The notes below the pieces were generated by a model, which saw only the letters and a program-made list of their open reading frames with translations, was not told the origin of the DNA and did no database searches. From the NCBI RefSeq assembly GCF_007992215.1, contig NZ_BJZV01000013.1, positions 101,296-165,295 on the forward strand: 64,000 nucleotides of DNA, read 5' to 3'. Positions 18,040-27,131 of this stretch are shown here, piece by piece. Numbering within the stretch: position 1 is the first letter of the stretch; every line of letters starts with the position of its first letter. The stretch is from Methylobacterium gnaphalii (GTDB lineage Bacteria; Pseudomonadota; Alphaproteobacteria; Rhizobiales; Beijerinckiaceae). A program made the position numbers and the translations under genes.

Positions 18040-18313
18040 TCGGCCGGTCTCGGTTCCGGGGCTGCGAAGCAGAAACCGGAGCCTACACGCGGTGCGCGAT
18101 TGCCATCCCACGAACCACCTGTCTTGGATCGCGGGTTCACCTGCGGTGCCCCGGAACGACGGGGAACAGTTTCGGTTGACCTCCGATCTGGCCACGCGGC
18201 TTTGAGGCGCATGGGCGCTGTGCTAACGAAGCGCCGATTTCCATTCCAGGCAGTGCCCGACTGGGTCTCCGCTGGGTCGAACAACCGTAAAATCAGGGTA
18301 CGATTTACAGCCG

Positions 18314-18880
18314 ATGCCGCCTGACGCGCCCACCGCCTCGGATCACACCAGCTCTTCCGCCGCAGGAGCAGCCACTCCGGAGCGCGCATCGCAGTATTCC
18401 TACGAGGAATTGCTGGCCTGTGGCCGTGGCGAGCTGTTCGGCGCCGGCAATGCGCAGTTGCCGCTGCCGCCGATGCTGATGTTCGACCGCATCACCTCGA
18501 TCGGCCAGGAAGGCGGCGCTCACGGCAAGGGCCATGTGCTGGCCGAGTTCGATATCCGGCCGGACCTCTGGTTCTTCCCCTGCCACTTCAAGGGTGACCC
18601 GGTGATGCCGGGCTGCCTCGGCCTCGATGCGCTCTGGCAGCTCGTCGGCTTCCATCTCGGCTGGCTCGGCGCCCCTGGCCGCGGCCGGGCGCTCGGCGTC
18701 GGCGAGGTGAAATTCTCCGACCAGGTCCTGCCCAGCGTGAAACAGGTGGTTTACGGCATCGACATCAAGCGGGTGCGCACCGGAAAGCTGGTGCTCGGCA
18801 TCGCTGATGGCTGGCTCGAAGCCGACGGTCGGCGTATCTATGAGGCGAAGGATCTGCGCGTCGCCCTGTTCCAGGCCTGA
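18314..18880 (+). CDS. fabA: 3-hydroxydecanoyl-ACP dehydratase/isomerase
   Basis: A 188-residue cytoplasmic enzyme of type II fatty acid synthesis. It dehydrates 3-hydroxydecanoyl-ACP and isomerises the trans-2 to cis-3 double bond, which starts unsaturated fatty acid synthesis. The FabA signature [23 protein letters not shown] holds the catalytic His, and the partner Asp lies in GLDALWQ. The first 25 residues are a variable lead. fabB follows 107 bases later, the classical pair. Confidence 0.96.
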   Translation: MPPDAPTASDHTSSSAAGAATPERASQYSYEELLACGRGELFGAGNAQLPLPPMLMFDRITSIGQEGGAHGKGHVLAEFDIRPDLWFFPCHFKGDPVMPGCLGLDALWQLVGFHLGWLGAPGRGRALGVGEVKFSDQVLPSVKQVVYGIDIKRVRTGKLVLGIADGWLEADGRRIYEAKDLRVALFQA

Positions 18881-18987
18881 ACGATCCCTCCGGATCGGGG
18901 GCGTTCCTGTTGAGATTGGACGCGCATCATCCTAGGTGACGTCTCGCGGCGCGGATCGAAGCGTCGCGGCGGAGAAGCCAGGCCACC

Positions 18988-20214
18988 ATGCGGCGCGTCG
19001 TGATCACCGGGATGGGCATCGTCTCGTCCATCGGCAACAACACTCAGGAAGTGCTCGCCTCGCTGCGCGAGGCGCGCTCCGGCATCGACACGGATGCCTC
19101 CTACGCGGAGCACGGCTTCCGCAGCCAAGTCTCCGGGGCACCGAGCCTGGACGCCGAGTCGGTCGTCGACCGCCGCGCCATGCGCTTCCACGGCGGCGGC
19201 ACCGCCTGGAATCACGTCGCCATGGATCAGGCGATCCGCGATGCGGGCCTTGAGGCGAGTGATGTCTCGAACGACCGTACCGGCATCGTCATGGGCTCCG
19301 GCGGACCCTCGACCCGCGTCATCGTCGAGTCGGCGGCCATCGCACGCGAGAAAGGCCCGAAGCGCGTCGGACCGTTCGCCGTGCCGAAGGCGATGTCCTC
19401 GACCGCTTCGGCCACGCTCGCGACCTGGTTCAAGATCCGCGGCGTGAACTATTCGATCTCCTCGGCCTGCGCGACCTCGAACCACTGCATCGGCAATGCC
19501 GCCGAGATTATCCAGGCTGGACGTCAGGACGTGATCTTCGCAGGCGGCTGCGAGGATCTCGACTGGACCCTGTCGGTTCTGTTCGACGCGATGGGCGCGA
19601 TGTCCTCCAAGTACAATGAGACGCCGTCCCGCGCGTCGCGTGCCTACGATGCCAACCGCGACGGCTTCGTCATCGCTGGCGGCGCTGGCGTCCTGGTCTT
19701 GGAAGAATTGGAGCACGCCAAGGCCCGCGGCGCGCGCATCTACGGTGAGATCGCCGGCTATGGCGCCACCTCCGACGGCCACGACATGGTCGCCCCCTCC
19801 GGCGAGGGTGCGGTGCGTTGCATGCGTCAGGCCATGGAAGGCCTGAAGGGCGCGAAGATCGACTACATCAACCCGCACGCCACCTCGACACCAGTCGGCG
19901 ACGACAAAGAGATCGAGGCCATCCGCGAGGTCTTCGGCCGCGGCGAAGTCTGCCCGCCGATTTCAGCCACGAAGTCGCTCACCGGGCACTCGCTCGGCGC
20001 CACTGGCGTGCAGGAGGCGATCTACTCGTTGCTGATGATGAATAACGGCTTCATCTGCGAGAGCGCCCATATCGACGAGATCGACCCGGCCTTTGCTGAC
20101 ATGCCGATCCTGCGCGAGCGGCGTGACGGGGCGAAGCTCGGCCATGTCATGTCGAACTCCTTCGGCTTCGGCGGCACCAACGCGACACTGATCCTCAAGA
20201 ACGTCGACGCTTGA
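18988..20214 (+). CDS. fabB: 3-oxoacyl-ACP synthase I
   Basis: A 408-residue thiolase-fold condensing enzyme needed to elongate cis-3-decenoyl-ACP. The Cys-His-His triad is complete: [21 protein letters not shown] and [11 protein letters not shown]. The closing [14 protein letters not shown] is also typical. The sequence is closest to KAS I (FabB) rather than KAS II, in keeping with its place after fabA. Start ATG at 18988 follows GGAGAAGCC. Confidence 0.97.
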   Translation: MRRVVITGMGIVSSIGNNTQEVLASLREARSGIDTDASYAEHGFRSQVSGAPSLDAESVVDRRAMRFHGGGTAWNHVAMDQAIRDAGLEASDVSNDRTGIVMGSGGPSTRVIVESAAIAREKGPKRVGPFAVPKAMSSTASATLATWFKIRGVNYSISSACATSNHCIGNAAEIIQAGRQDVIFAGGCEDLDWTLSVLFDAMGAMSSKYNETPSRASRAYDANRDGFVIAGGAGVLVLEELEHAKARGARIYGEIAGYGATSDGHDMVAPSGEGAVRCMRQAMEGLKGAKIDYINPHATSTPVGDDKEIEAIREVFGRGEVCPPISATKSLTGHSLGATGVQEAIYSLLMMNNGFICESAHIDEIDPAFADMPILRERRDGAKLGHVMSNSFGFGGTNATLILKNVDA

Positions 20215-20272
20215 ACGGCCAAGCTCAGGCCACGCAAACCGCGAGCAGCGGAGCGTTTCGAACAAGCTCCGC

Positions 20273-20304
20273 CGCAACTGCGAAAGCATAGCTTCGCAGT
20301 TGCG
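20273..20304 (+). terminator. Hairpin downstream of fabB
   Basis: CGCAACTGCGAA(a)GC pairs with GCTTCGCAGTTGCG around an ATA loop, a 14-bp stem with one bulged A. It lies about 60 bases past the fabB stop. There is no T-run, so it may be a stabiliser or a Rho-linked terminator. Confidence 0.45.
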
Positions 20305-20404
20305 AGCAGTACGGCCAAGCTAGACCTGGATCAGCCCAAGCTCTCGGTCCGGAACCGAATGACGTAAAGACCGTTTGTCTTGCGGATAGCAGGACAATAC
20401 TGCC

Positions 20405-20521
20405 ATGCTTTGGCTGATTTTAGCGGTTTTCGGAGGCTTGGCCGTGACGGCCGGTGCAGCGGCTTTTGCTAAGCAAAGCCTCATCGAAGATGCCCGCTCG
20501 GCGACGAAGGGGTATTTCTGA
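20405..20521 (+). CDS. Possible 38-residue membrane peptide between fabB and fabI
   Basis: ATG at 20405 follows AGGACAA at a good distance. The product begins MLWLILAVFGGLAVTAGAAA, one hydrophobic helix, and ends with a charged tail (KQSLIEDARSATKGYF). It is followed directly by a strong intrinsic terminator at 20555, which suggests that this is a short transcription unit of its own. No homologue is recognised. It could also be a leader peptide, or a chance ORF. Confidence 0.45.
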   Translation: MLWLILAVFGGLAVTAGAAAFAKQSLIEDARSATKGYF

Positions 20522-20554
20522 CGTCCCCAACATCATGGCGCGGAGTGTTCCGAG

Positions 20555-20591
20555 GCCCCGTATCGACCGATGTCGATCCGGGGCTTTTCTT
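20555..20591 (+). terminator. Intrinsic terminator before fabI
   Basis: GCCCCG-t-ATCGA / TCGAT-c-CGGGGC forms an 11-bp stem broken by one unpaired base on each side (20555-20584), followed by TTTTCTTT. Confidence 0.8.
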
Positions 20592-20713
20592 TGCCAGCAG
20601 GGCCGTTCTGACCCTCTTGCGTGGACAGGGCCGCCACCCGCGCGCTAAGCGTCCCGTTCGAGACCGGGTCTGAGGCCCGGCGCGGGTTCATCGGTCGGGC
20701 AAGGCGGCGCTGC

Positions 20714-21544
20714 ATGACAGGTCTGATGACGGGTAAGCGCGGCCTCATCATGGGCGTCGCGAACAACCACTCCATCGCCTGGGGCATCGCCCAGGCCCTG
20801 CATGCTCAAGGAGCCGAACTCGCCTTCACCTACCAGGGGGATGCGCTGGGCAAACGGGTCGCTCCGCTCGCCGCCTCGGTTGGCTCGGACCTGGTGATGC
20901 CCTGCGATGTCGAGGATCTCGCCTCGGTCGACGCCACCTTCGCGGCTCTGGACGAGCGCTTCGACGGCCAGCTCGATTTCGTGGTCCACGCCATCGGCTT
21001 TTCCGACAAGGCGCAGCTCAAGGGCCGTTATGTCGACGTCACCACGCGAGACAATTTCACGCGCACGATGACGATCTCGTGCTTCTCCTTCACCGAGATC
21101 GCGCAGCGCGCCGCCAAGCGCATGACCAATGGCGGTTCGCTCCTGACGCTGACCTATGGCGGCTCGACGCGCGTCATGCCGAACTACAACGTCATGGGCG
21201 TCGCCAAGGCCGCGCTCGAGGCCTCGGTGCGCTACCTCGCCATGGATCTCGGGCCTGACCGCATCCGCGTGAACGCCCTCTCGGCCGGTCCGGTGCGGAC
21301 GTTGGCCGGTGCCGGCATCGCTGACGCCCGCCTGATGTTCAACCACCAGAAGGCGCACGCGCCCCTGCGCCGCACGGTCACGCTCGACGATATCGGCGGC
21401 TCCGCGCTCTACCTGCTCTCGGACCTGTCGAGCGGCGTGACTGGCGAGGTCCACTTCGTGGATTCCGGCTACAACATCATCTCGATGCCGCGACCCGACG
21501 TGCTGCAGGCGCAGGACGAGGCCGGCGTGGTCGGCGACGCTTAG
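20714..21544 (+). CDS. fabI: Enoyl-ACP reductase (NADH)
   Basis: A 276-residue short-chain dehydrogenase of the FabI class, which completes each round of fatty acid elongation. Diagnostic parts are GKRGLIMGVANNHSIAWGIA (cofactor loop), HAIGFSDKAQLKGRYVD, and the catalytic Tyr-x6-Lys in NYNVMGVAK. It is a triclosan-type target family. The ATG at 20714 or the one at 20726 could be used. The later one gives a slightly more typical N-terminus. It is separated from fabB by a terminator, so it probably has its own promoter. Confidence 0.96.
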   Translation: MTGLMTGKRGLIMGVANNHSIAWGIAQALHAQGAELAFTYQGDALGKRVAPLAASVGSDLVMPCDVEDLASVDATFAALDERFDGQLDFVVHAIGFSDKAQLKGRYVDVTTRDNFTRTMTISCFSFTEIAQRAAKRMTNGGSLLTLTYGGSTRVMPNYNVMGVAKAALEASVRYLAMDLGPDRIRVNALSAGPVRTLAGAGIADARLMFNHQKAHAPLRRTVTLDDIGGSALYLLSDLSSGVTGEVHFVDSGYNIISMPRPDVLQAQDEAGVVGDA

Positions 21545-21669
21545 GGCCTAGGGCGTCCTTTTCAGCGGTTGTCCCCTCTCCCGTAGCCTTCGCGCGCCGC
21601 GCTCCTCCGGGCGACGAAGCCGACGTGGAAGGACAGCACCTTCCCCTCGCCGCCAAACCAGCCGGAAGC

Positions 21670-21834
21670 CTAGGAGCGGCAGCCCGCCTCCGTTAACGCG
21701 ATCCAGACCCGGTCCTCTTCGAGCAGGTCGGGGTGATGCGTCTCCCCGCCGGTCGTGTAGATGCACTTCCAGGCCGCGTTCAGCCGCGCATCCCCCGACA
21801 TGACGAGCACACCGCCGCAGGCACCGAACGTCAT
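21670..21834 (-). CDS. Small hypothetical protein
   Basis: A 54-residue frame beginning MTFGACGGVLVMSGDARLNA and ending in EEDRVWIALTEAGCRS. Composition and phrasing look like a real small alphaproteobacterial protein. There is no clear ribosome-binding site before the ATG at 21834 (a GTG at 21864 is an alternative). It follows the 88-residue gene on the same strand by 56 bases. No family is recognised. Confidence 0.4.
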   Translation of the reverse strand: MTFGACGGVLVMSGDARLNAAWKCIYTTGGETHHPDLLEEDRVWIALTEAGCRS

Positions 21835-21890
21835 GTTTGCGCCATCGGATCGGTCATGCAGCACCGGGACTCGGCATCGCCGTCAGCGTG

Positions 21891-22157
21891 CTACTCGGCC
21901 ACCTTGGGCGCTGCGGCTGCCGGCGCGGTGACGTGGTTCGCGAGAACGCGCACCGTACGCACGCGTCTCGGCGTACCGAAGGCGCTTGGCGCCAGCCCAA
22001 CCCGTTCGGTCTTCGGTGTGTTCTCTGCCTCGGCGCTCCTGGCCGGCACGCTCGAGAGATAGGCGCCGATCATGATGCCGAAGGCCAGCGCCAGAAGGGT
22101 CGCCGGGTGAGCCCTGGTGTCGGCCCGGCTGGTCGGAATGTCGTCGATCCGAGGCAT
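21891..22157 (-). CDS. Small single-span membrane protein
   Basis: An 88-residue protein whose ATG at 22157 follows GGGGAGAAGACG, a strong ribosome-binding site. A short hydrophilic lead (MPRIDDIPTSRADTR) is followed by one membrane helix (about residues 19-34, ATLLALAFGIMIGAYL) and an Ala/Pro-rich charged tail. No family is recognised. It follows the ammonium transporter gene on the same strand after 164 bases. Confidence 0.6.
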   Translation of the reverse strand: MPRIDDIPTSRADTRAHPATLLALAFGIMIGAYLSSVPARSAEAENTPKTERVGLAPSAFGTPRRVRTVRVLANHVTAPAAAAPKVAE

Positions 22158-22321
22158 CGTCTTCTCCCCATCGCGATGCGCCCCGCGGCGCCTCGTCCGT
22201 CGATGAGGTTTTGGCCCGCAGGCTAATCGAAGACGACGAGCAAGTTCGGCCTGTTTCGGCCAAGCTCGGGGGCAGCTGCTGCGTCCTGTACGGATTTGTG
22301 CGGAAGACGGCCGGAGCAGGC

Positions 22322-23611
22322 TCAGTTGTACTCGTAGGCGCGCTCGCCGTGAGAGGCGATGTCGAGGCCCTCATACTCGGCCTCCGCATGGACGCGTATA
22401 GGCGTGAATACGCCGATCGCCCTGGTCAGGCCGTAGGTGACGACACCCGACCAGACGATCGTCACGCCGATGGCGAGGAGCTGGATCCCGAACTGGCGCA
22501 CGGCGCTGCCAGCCTCGCCGAACCCAATGCCGCCGAGGCCGGGCAGCGCGAAGACCGCGATCAGCAGCGAGCCGAGCATGCCGCCGACGCCGTGCACGGC
22601 GAAGACGTCGAGGGAATCGTCGATCTGCAGGCGCTGCTTCACGGTGAGCGTCGCGTAGAAGCAGACGATGCCTCCGGCGAAGCCGATCAGCAGACCAGCG
22701 CCCGGTGCGACCATTCCTGCGGCCGGCGTGATGGTGGCGAGCCCCGCGACCGCGCCAGTCACGATGCCGATCGATGTCGGCTTGCGGATCTTGACCCACT
22801 CGGCCGCTGTCCAGGCGATGGCACCGGCTGCCGCGGAGAGATGCGTCGCGATGATGGCATTGGCGGCGCTGGCATCTGCGGCCAGCGCACTGCCGCCGTT
22901 GAAGCCGAACCAGCCCACCCAGAGCATGCCGGCGCCAGCCATGGTCATGCCGGGGCTGTGCGGCGGCGTCATCTGTGCCGGGAAGCCGCGGCGGCGGCCG
23001 ATCATCACGGCGAGCACCAGCGCCGCAACGCCCGCCGTGGTGTGCACGACGATGCCGCCGGCGAAATCGAGCGCGCCGAGACTGAACAGCCAGCCGCCGC
23101 CCCAGATCCAATGCGCCACCGGCACGTAGACCAGCATCAACCAGAAGGCCGAGAACAGCGCGACGAAGGGAAAGGTCACGCGTTCGGGAAACGCGCCGAT
23201 GATGAGTGCTGGCGTGATCACCGCGAACGTCATCTGAAAGAGCGCGAAAGCGCTCTCCGGCAGCTGGGTCGGCATGCGCACCGCGTCGAGCCCCGCCAGG
23301 AACGCTTTGCCGAGACCGCCGATCAAGGGCGCGTTGCCATCGAAGACGAGGCTATAGCCGCAGATCGCCCAAAGCACCGACGCAACGCAGCAGATCGCGA
23401 AGCACTGCATCAACACCGACAGCACGTTCCGCGCATGCACGAGCCCGCCATAGAACAGCGCAAGGCCGGGCAGCGTCATGAACAGCACCAGCGCCGACGC
23501 TGTAAGGATCCAGGCGGTATGGCCCGTATCGGCCGCCGTTGCGGCGAAGGCGGGGGTCACCAGCAGCGCGAGGCCGAGACCAGCGGAGCCGCACAGGGCA
23601 AGACAGCGCAT
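22322..23611 (-). CDS. amt: Ammonium transporter, Amt family
   Basis: A 429-residue inner-membrane channel. A predicted signal peptide (residues 1-24, ending AFA) precedes eleven helices. Pore features of Amt/MEP proteins are present: TLPGLALFYGGLVH, the FGFNGGSA stretch, and DVFAVHGVGGMLGSLL with the conserved pore His. The sequence ends SHGERAYEYN, a tail usual in bacterial Amt. No glnK is next to it, which is less common. The ATG at 23611 lacks a clear Shine-Dalgarno. The frame runs to 23677, with a TTG there as an alternative. Confidence 0.93.
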   Translation of the reverse strand: MRCLALCGSAGLGLALLVTPAFAATAADTGHTAWILTASALVLFMTLPGLALFYGGLVHARNVLSVLMQCFAICCVASVLWAICGYSLVFDGNAPLIGGLGKAFLAGLDAVRMPTQLPESAFALFQMTFAVITPALIIGAFPERVTFPFVALFSAFWLMLVYVPVAHWIWGGGWLFSLGALDFAGGIVVHTTAGVAALVLAVMIGRRRGFPAQMTPPHSPGMTMAGAGMLWVGWFGFNGGSALAADASAANAIIATHLSAAAGAIAWTAAEWVKIRKPTSIGIVTGAVAGLATITPAAGMVAPGAGLLIGFAGGIVCFYATLTVKQRLQIDDSLDVFAVHGVGGMLGSLLIAVFALPGLGGIGFGEAGSAVRQFGIQLLAIGVTIVWSGVVTYGLTRAIGVFTPIRVHAEAEYEGLDIASHGERAYEYN

Positions 23612-23701
23612 TGCAGGGACTTTCGAAACGGCCAAGATTGGTCGACTGCTCAATACGCAGTCATTCGGCCGATACAAGTCGCATATCTGCCTAATTTGTG
23701 G

Positions 23702-24760
23702 TCACGCTGCCTGCGAAGTCGCCGGCCGGTCGCGGATCAGGGCGACAACATCCTCCCAACGAGAGACGAAGGCCGCGACACAGGCCGGATCGAAATGCGT
23801 GCCGGCCTGCTCTTCGAGATGGGCACGAGCCTTCTCCGGCTCCCAGGCCGGTTTGTAGACGCGAGCGGAAATCAGCGCGTCGAATACGTCGGCGACGGCG
23901 ACGATGCGGCCCGAGAGCGGGATCTCATCGCCCTTCAGCCCCTGAGGATAGCCCTTGCCGTCCCAGCGCTCGTGATGCGTCAGGGCGATCTCCGAGGCGA
24001 GTTGGAGAAGACGCGACGGACTGTCGTGCAGCATGCGGTAGCCGCGCAACGCGTGCTGCTTCATCTCCTCACGCTCGGCTTCCGTCAGCGGACCGGGCTT
24101 CAGCAGAATCTCGTCGGGAATGCCGATCTTGCCGATGTCGTGCATGGTGGAGGCGAGCGCGATGTCGTTGGCCTCCGATTCCGACAGCCCCAGACCCTCG
24201 GCCACCGCGATGGTGCAACCGGCGACCCGGGTCAGGTGATCGCCGGCTTGGTCGTCGCGGAACTCGGCGGCCAGCATCAGGCGGCGTACGATCTCGCGCT
24301 CACGGGCGGAGATTTCCGCGACGGCACGCTCGACCTGCTCGTTCATGATCTGCGCCTGCCGATCGCTGTCACGTCGGGCGGCGGCAAGTTCGATGAAGGT
24401 TCTCAAACGGATCTGGAGATCGAGGGTGTCGACCGGCTTCAGCATCACGTCCGTCGCCCCGGCCTGTAGCGCCGCGCGGCGCTCGGTGCGGCCCTCGCCC
24501 GCGGCGACGATCAGGATAGAGGTGTGCGCCAGGACCAGGATCGCGCGCAGCGACCGGGTCAGCGCAAAGGCGTCGACGGCCGCATCATGCTCGATCACGA
24601 TTACGTCGGGCGGCTGCGTGGAGAGATCGGCGAGCGCGGCATGAGCACTCTCGATGACTCTCGTGGTGCATTCGAAGGCGCGCAGCGCGAGGACAAGCTG
24701 GATCGGGGTCTTGGCCGCAACGACCGCTACGAGGGCATTGCCAGTCTCCGCGCTCAGCAT
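23702..24760 (-). CDS. HD-GYP domain protein with a degenerate receiver
   Basis: A 352-residue protein. Residues 10-125 fold like a receiver, with the conserved Lys108 in MLKPV, but the acidic pair is lost and the phospho-acceptor position holds Glu57 (VIVIEHD). A coiled linker (130-160) leads to a complete HD-GYP domain: HD at 207-208 (TMHDIGKIGIPDEILLKPG) and HHERWDGKGYP. This domain hydrolyses cyclic di-GMP. A glutamate at the acceptor site can mimic phosphorylation, so the enzyme might be permanently on. The start at 24760 is chosen over a TTG at 24814. Confidence 0.9.
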   Translation of the reverse strand: MLSAETGNALVAVVAAKTPIQLVLALRAFECTTRVIESAHAALADLSTQPPDVIVIEHDAAVDAFALTRSLRAILVLAHTSILIVAAGEGRTERRAALQAGATDVMLKPVDTLDLQIRLRTFIELAAARRDSDRQAQIMNEQVERAVAEISAREREIVRRLMLAAEFRDDQAGDHLTRVAGCTIAVAEGLGLSESEANDIALASTMHDIGKIGIPDEILLKPGPLTEAEREEMKQHALRGYRMLHDSPSRLLQLASEIALTHHERWDGKGYPQGLKGDEIPLSGRIVAVADVFDALISARVYKPAWEPEKARAHLEEQAGTHFDPACVAAFVSRWEDVVALIRDRPATSQAA

Positions 24761-24927
24761 ACCCGAGGTCCCATCGCCCGATATCTGCCGAGCCGATGCT
24801 CGCCTGCATCGCAACGACTCACGAGATCTAGCCGAGAGCCGTTAACCGCTCTTGAAGGCGCAGTATCGATCGAGACCTTGCCGTCGTTCCTGCGGGAATA
24901 TTCCCCGAACGAAGCCGTGCGCCGCGT

Positions 24928-25413
24928 TTACCGTCGGCCGCTCGATCCGAATCCGCCGCTGCCTCGCGCGCCCTCATTGCCGGACCCGATCTCGTCGACA
25001 ATCTCGAATTCCGGTTGCGCCACCCGCACCAACACGAGTTGGGCGATGCGGTCTCCGGGCTCGATCACGATCGAGGCGGGGGGCTGACTGCTTGCCGCCG
25101 CTGGGTTGCGGTTCCAGGCCGAGATCAGCAGCGGCCCCTCGTAGTCGGCATCGATTACGCCGGTCCCGTTGCCGAGCACCAGTCCATCGCGATGGCCAAG
25201 GCCGGAGCGCGGCAGCACGAACCCACACCATTCTGGATCACGGATCATGACCGAGATCCCTGATGGGATCAGCACAGCCGGTGCCTGCGGCTCCAGCACG
25301 AGTGGCGCATCGAGGCAGGCGAAGAGATCGAGGCCGGCCGAATGCGCCGAGCCGCGACGCGGGAATCCCCACTCCGTCACACGGCTGTCGAGGACGCGGA
25401 CCGCGATCCGCAT
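24928..25413 (-). CDS. dut: dUTP diphosphatase
   Basis: A 161-residue trimeric dUTPase that splits dUTP to dUMP and pyrophosphate, keeping uracil out of DNA and supplying dUMP for dTMP. All five motifs can be found: AGLDLFA, RSGLG, GNGTGVIDADYEGPL, GDRIAQLVLV and GSGGFGSSG near the end. It is divergent from the truncated DUF429 gene and lies upstream of the HD-GYP gene with a 167-base gap. Confidence 0.96.
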   Translation of the reverse strand: MRIAVRVLDSRVTEWGFPRRGSAHSAGLDLFACLDAPLVLEPQAPAVLIPSGISVMIRDPEWCGFVLPRSGLGHRDGLVLGNGTGVIDADYEGPLLISAWNRNPAAASSQPPASIVIEPGDRIAQLVLVRVAQPEFEIVDEIGSGNEGARGSGGFGSSGRR

Positions 25414-25529
25414 CAGGCAGGCAGCGAGCGAGGACGAAAAGGCGTTCCGGTCACGGTGGCTCCTTTCCGGATCGATCCTCAGGCCGATATCGTCCTATTC
25501 CCGGCTCCACAAGAAGCGAGGCTTCAACC

Positions 25530-25757
25530 ATGGCGCGCTGGATCGCCGGCCTCGACGGATGTCGCGGCGCCTGGGCCGGCGTGCTGCTCGACCTCGACGC
25601 GCCCGAGCGTTTCCGTGCCGCCCGGTTCGACACGGGCGAGACGCTGCGCGACGGGCCGCAGGCGCCGGTTGTCGCCGGGATCGATGTGCCGATTGGTCTG
25701 CCAGACAGGATTGTCGGCAAAGGTCGCACGGCAACATTCAAAATACAGAAAAGGTGA
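25530..25757 (+). pseudogene. Truncated DUF429 family protein
   Basis: The first 67 residues (MARWIAGLDGCRGAWAG, then VVAGIDVPIGLPDR and GKGRTA) are the N-terminal third of a DUF429 predicted nuclease of the RNase H fold. The family normally runs beyond 200 residues. After GKGRTA the frame continues TFKIQKR and stops. The DNA turns abruptly AT-rich at about 25735, and a small inverted-repeat element follows at 25773. The rest of the gene has been replaced or deleted. Asp9 and Asp52 of the family are present but the fragment is unlikely to be active. Confidence 0.75.
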
Positions 25758-25772
25758 TTGGCTCAATAGTTT

Positions 25773-25823
25773 AGAGCGAGCCTGAAAGAAAAATCCGTTT
25801 CCCCTTCTTCGGCACCTGCTCTA
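25773..25823. repeat. Small inverted-repeat element
   Basis: TAGAGC (25773-25778) faces GCTCTA (25818-25823), with weaker pairing inside (GAGCCTGAAAGAA against TTCTTCGGCACC). It ends five bases before the Nudix start codon and begins 15 bases after the stop of the truncated DUF429 gene. It resembles the short palindromic elements scattered in rhizobial genomes. No second copy was found in the window. Confidence 0.35.
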
Positions 25824-25827
25824 GGGC

Positions 25828-26349
25828 ATGCCCATGACGTCCGATGCCCCGCCCGCAATCCGCCACATCGCACGCGCCCTCGTGTTCGATCCGGCCGACC
25901 GTCTGCTGCTGATCGAGTACAAGGCCGTGCGGCCGGCGCCCTCGAACCCAGAGATGAAGAACTTCTGGTTCATGCCGGGCGGCGGGTTGGAGCGGGGTGA
26001 GAGCCACGAGGAGGCCTGCCGGCGCGAACTTGGAGAGGAGATCGGCGTCCACGACGTCGTGCTCGGTCCCCAGGTTGCCCTCTGCGATGGGCCCTTTCTG
26101 CTCTTCGACAAGTCTCGCGATGCCCGCGAGCGCTACTTCCTCGTGCGCCTGCCGGATGATCAGGTCGACACCAGCCGCCTCGCTGAAACAGAGGACAATC
26201 CCGTCATCGGCACGCGCTGGTGGCCGCTCGATGAACTCGCCTCGACCGACGCCCGAGTCGAGCCCGCCGGCCTCGTCGATCTGGCACGCCGGATCGTGCG
26301 GGGCGATATTCCAGCAACGCCCGTGGCCTTGCGCTGGCACGGGGACTGA
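25828..26349 (+). CDS. Nudix hydrolase
   Basis: A 173-residue protein with a perfect Nudix box (G52-x5-E58-x7-R66-E67-L-x-E70-E71-x-G73) inside the expected alpha/beta fold (RHIARALVFDPADRLLLIE, FWFMPGGGLE, FLLFDKSRDARERYFLVRL). Such enzymes cleave nucleoside diphosphates linked to another group. The exact substrate is not readable. The start codon lies only five bases after a small inverted-repeat element, so the native promoter and ribosome-binding site may have been altered. Confidence 0.9.
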   Translation: MPMTSDAPPAIRHIARALVFDPADRLLLIEYKAVRPAPSNPEMKNFWFMPGGGLERGESHEEACRRELGEEIGVHDVVLGPQVALCDGPFLLFDKSRDARERYFLVRLPDDQVDTSRLAETEDNPVIGTRWWPLDELASTDARVEPAGLVDLARRIVRGDIPATPVALRWHGD

Positions 26350-26408
26350 TCCGCTGCTCGCCCGCCGACCGACTTAGATTCGAGACACCCGATAGGAGCG
26401 AACGGACG

Positions 26409-27092
26409 ATGTTTCCCACTGTTCTGACGGAAGGCTACCGCAGCTTCCTCGGTGAGCGGCTGCCGCAGGAGCGCAAGAAATACGAGCGCCTCGCCAAGGG
26501 CCAGGACCCGGACGTCCTGCTGATCGGCTGCTGTGACAGCCGGGTCGCGCCCGAAGTCATCTTCGATGTCGGTCCGGGCGAGATCTTCACGATCCGCAAC
26601 GTTGCCAACATCGTTCCGCCCTACGAGGAGGTTGGCGGCCACCACGGCACGTCCTCGGCGATCGAGTTCGCTGTCCAGGGGCTGAACGTGAAGCACATCG
26701 TCGTCCTCGGCCATGCCACCTGCGGTGGCATCAAGGCCTACGCGGACGGCGCCAAGCCGCTCTCGCCCGGAGACTTCATCGGCAAATGGGTCAGCCTGAT
26801 CGAACCGGCTGCCAAGACCCTCGAAGCGCGTGGCGAAGCCACCGACAGGCCCGATTATCTCACCCGGCTAGAATTCGCGTCGATCGAACAGAGCCTTAAG
26901 AACCTTCTGACTTTCGGCTTCGTGCGCGAGCGGGTCGAGAGCGGCAGGCTACATCTGCACGGCGCGCATTTCGGGATCGAGAAGGGCGAGCTTCTGATCC
27001 TCGATCCGGCAACAGGCGAGTTCCAGTCTGTCGTCGAGCGTGACGGCAAGAGCCTGCGGCCGTCGGCCTTGATCAGTTGCTCGGAAAGCTGA
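26409..27092 (+). CDS. Beta-class carbonic anhydrase
   Basis: A 227-residue zinc enzyme that interconverts CO2 and bicarbonate, which a methylotroph needs for its carboxylations. Zinc ligands are Cys41, His102 and Cys105. Asp43 and Arg45 form the active-site dyad in GCCDSRVAPE, and GHATCGG is typical. Length and order match the alphaproteobacterial can/cynT type. The ATG at 26409 follows GATAGGAGCGAACGG. Transcription probably ends at the hairpin at 27110. Confidence 0.96.
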   Translation: MFPTVLTEGYRSFLGERLPQERKKYERLAKGQDPDVLLIGCCDSRVAPEVIFDVGPGEIFTIRNVANIVPPYEEVGGHHGTSSAIEFAVQGLNVKHIVVLGHATCGGIKAYADGAKPLSPGDFIGKWVSLIEPAAKTLEARGEATDRPDYLTRLEFASIEQSLKNLLTFGFVRERVESGRLHLHGAHFGIEKGELLILDPATGEFQSVVERDGKSLRPSALISCSES

Positions 27093-27109
27093 CGACGAGA
27101 TGCGAGGGA

Positions 27110-27131
27110 GCCTGACCGGGAACGGTCAGGC
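27110..27131. terminator. Hairpin after the carbonic anhydrase gene
   Basis: GCCTGACCG / CGGTCAGGC (27110-27118 and 27123-27131) form a perfect 9-bp stem with a GGAA loop. It lies 18 bases past the stop. The stop of an open minus-strand frame (27126) falls inside it, so it may serve both strands. Confidence 0.6.

Noticed and set aside
22211..24469. 752-codon plus-strand frame
   Set aside because: It runs antisense to amt and the HD-GYP gene, both of which have complete motifs. The product is low-complexity His/Arg/Glu.
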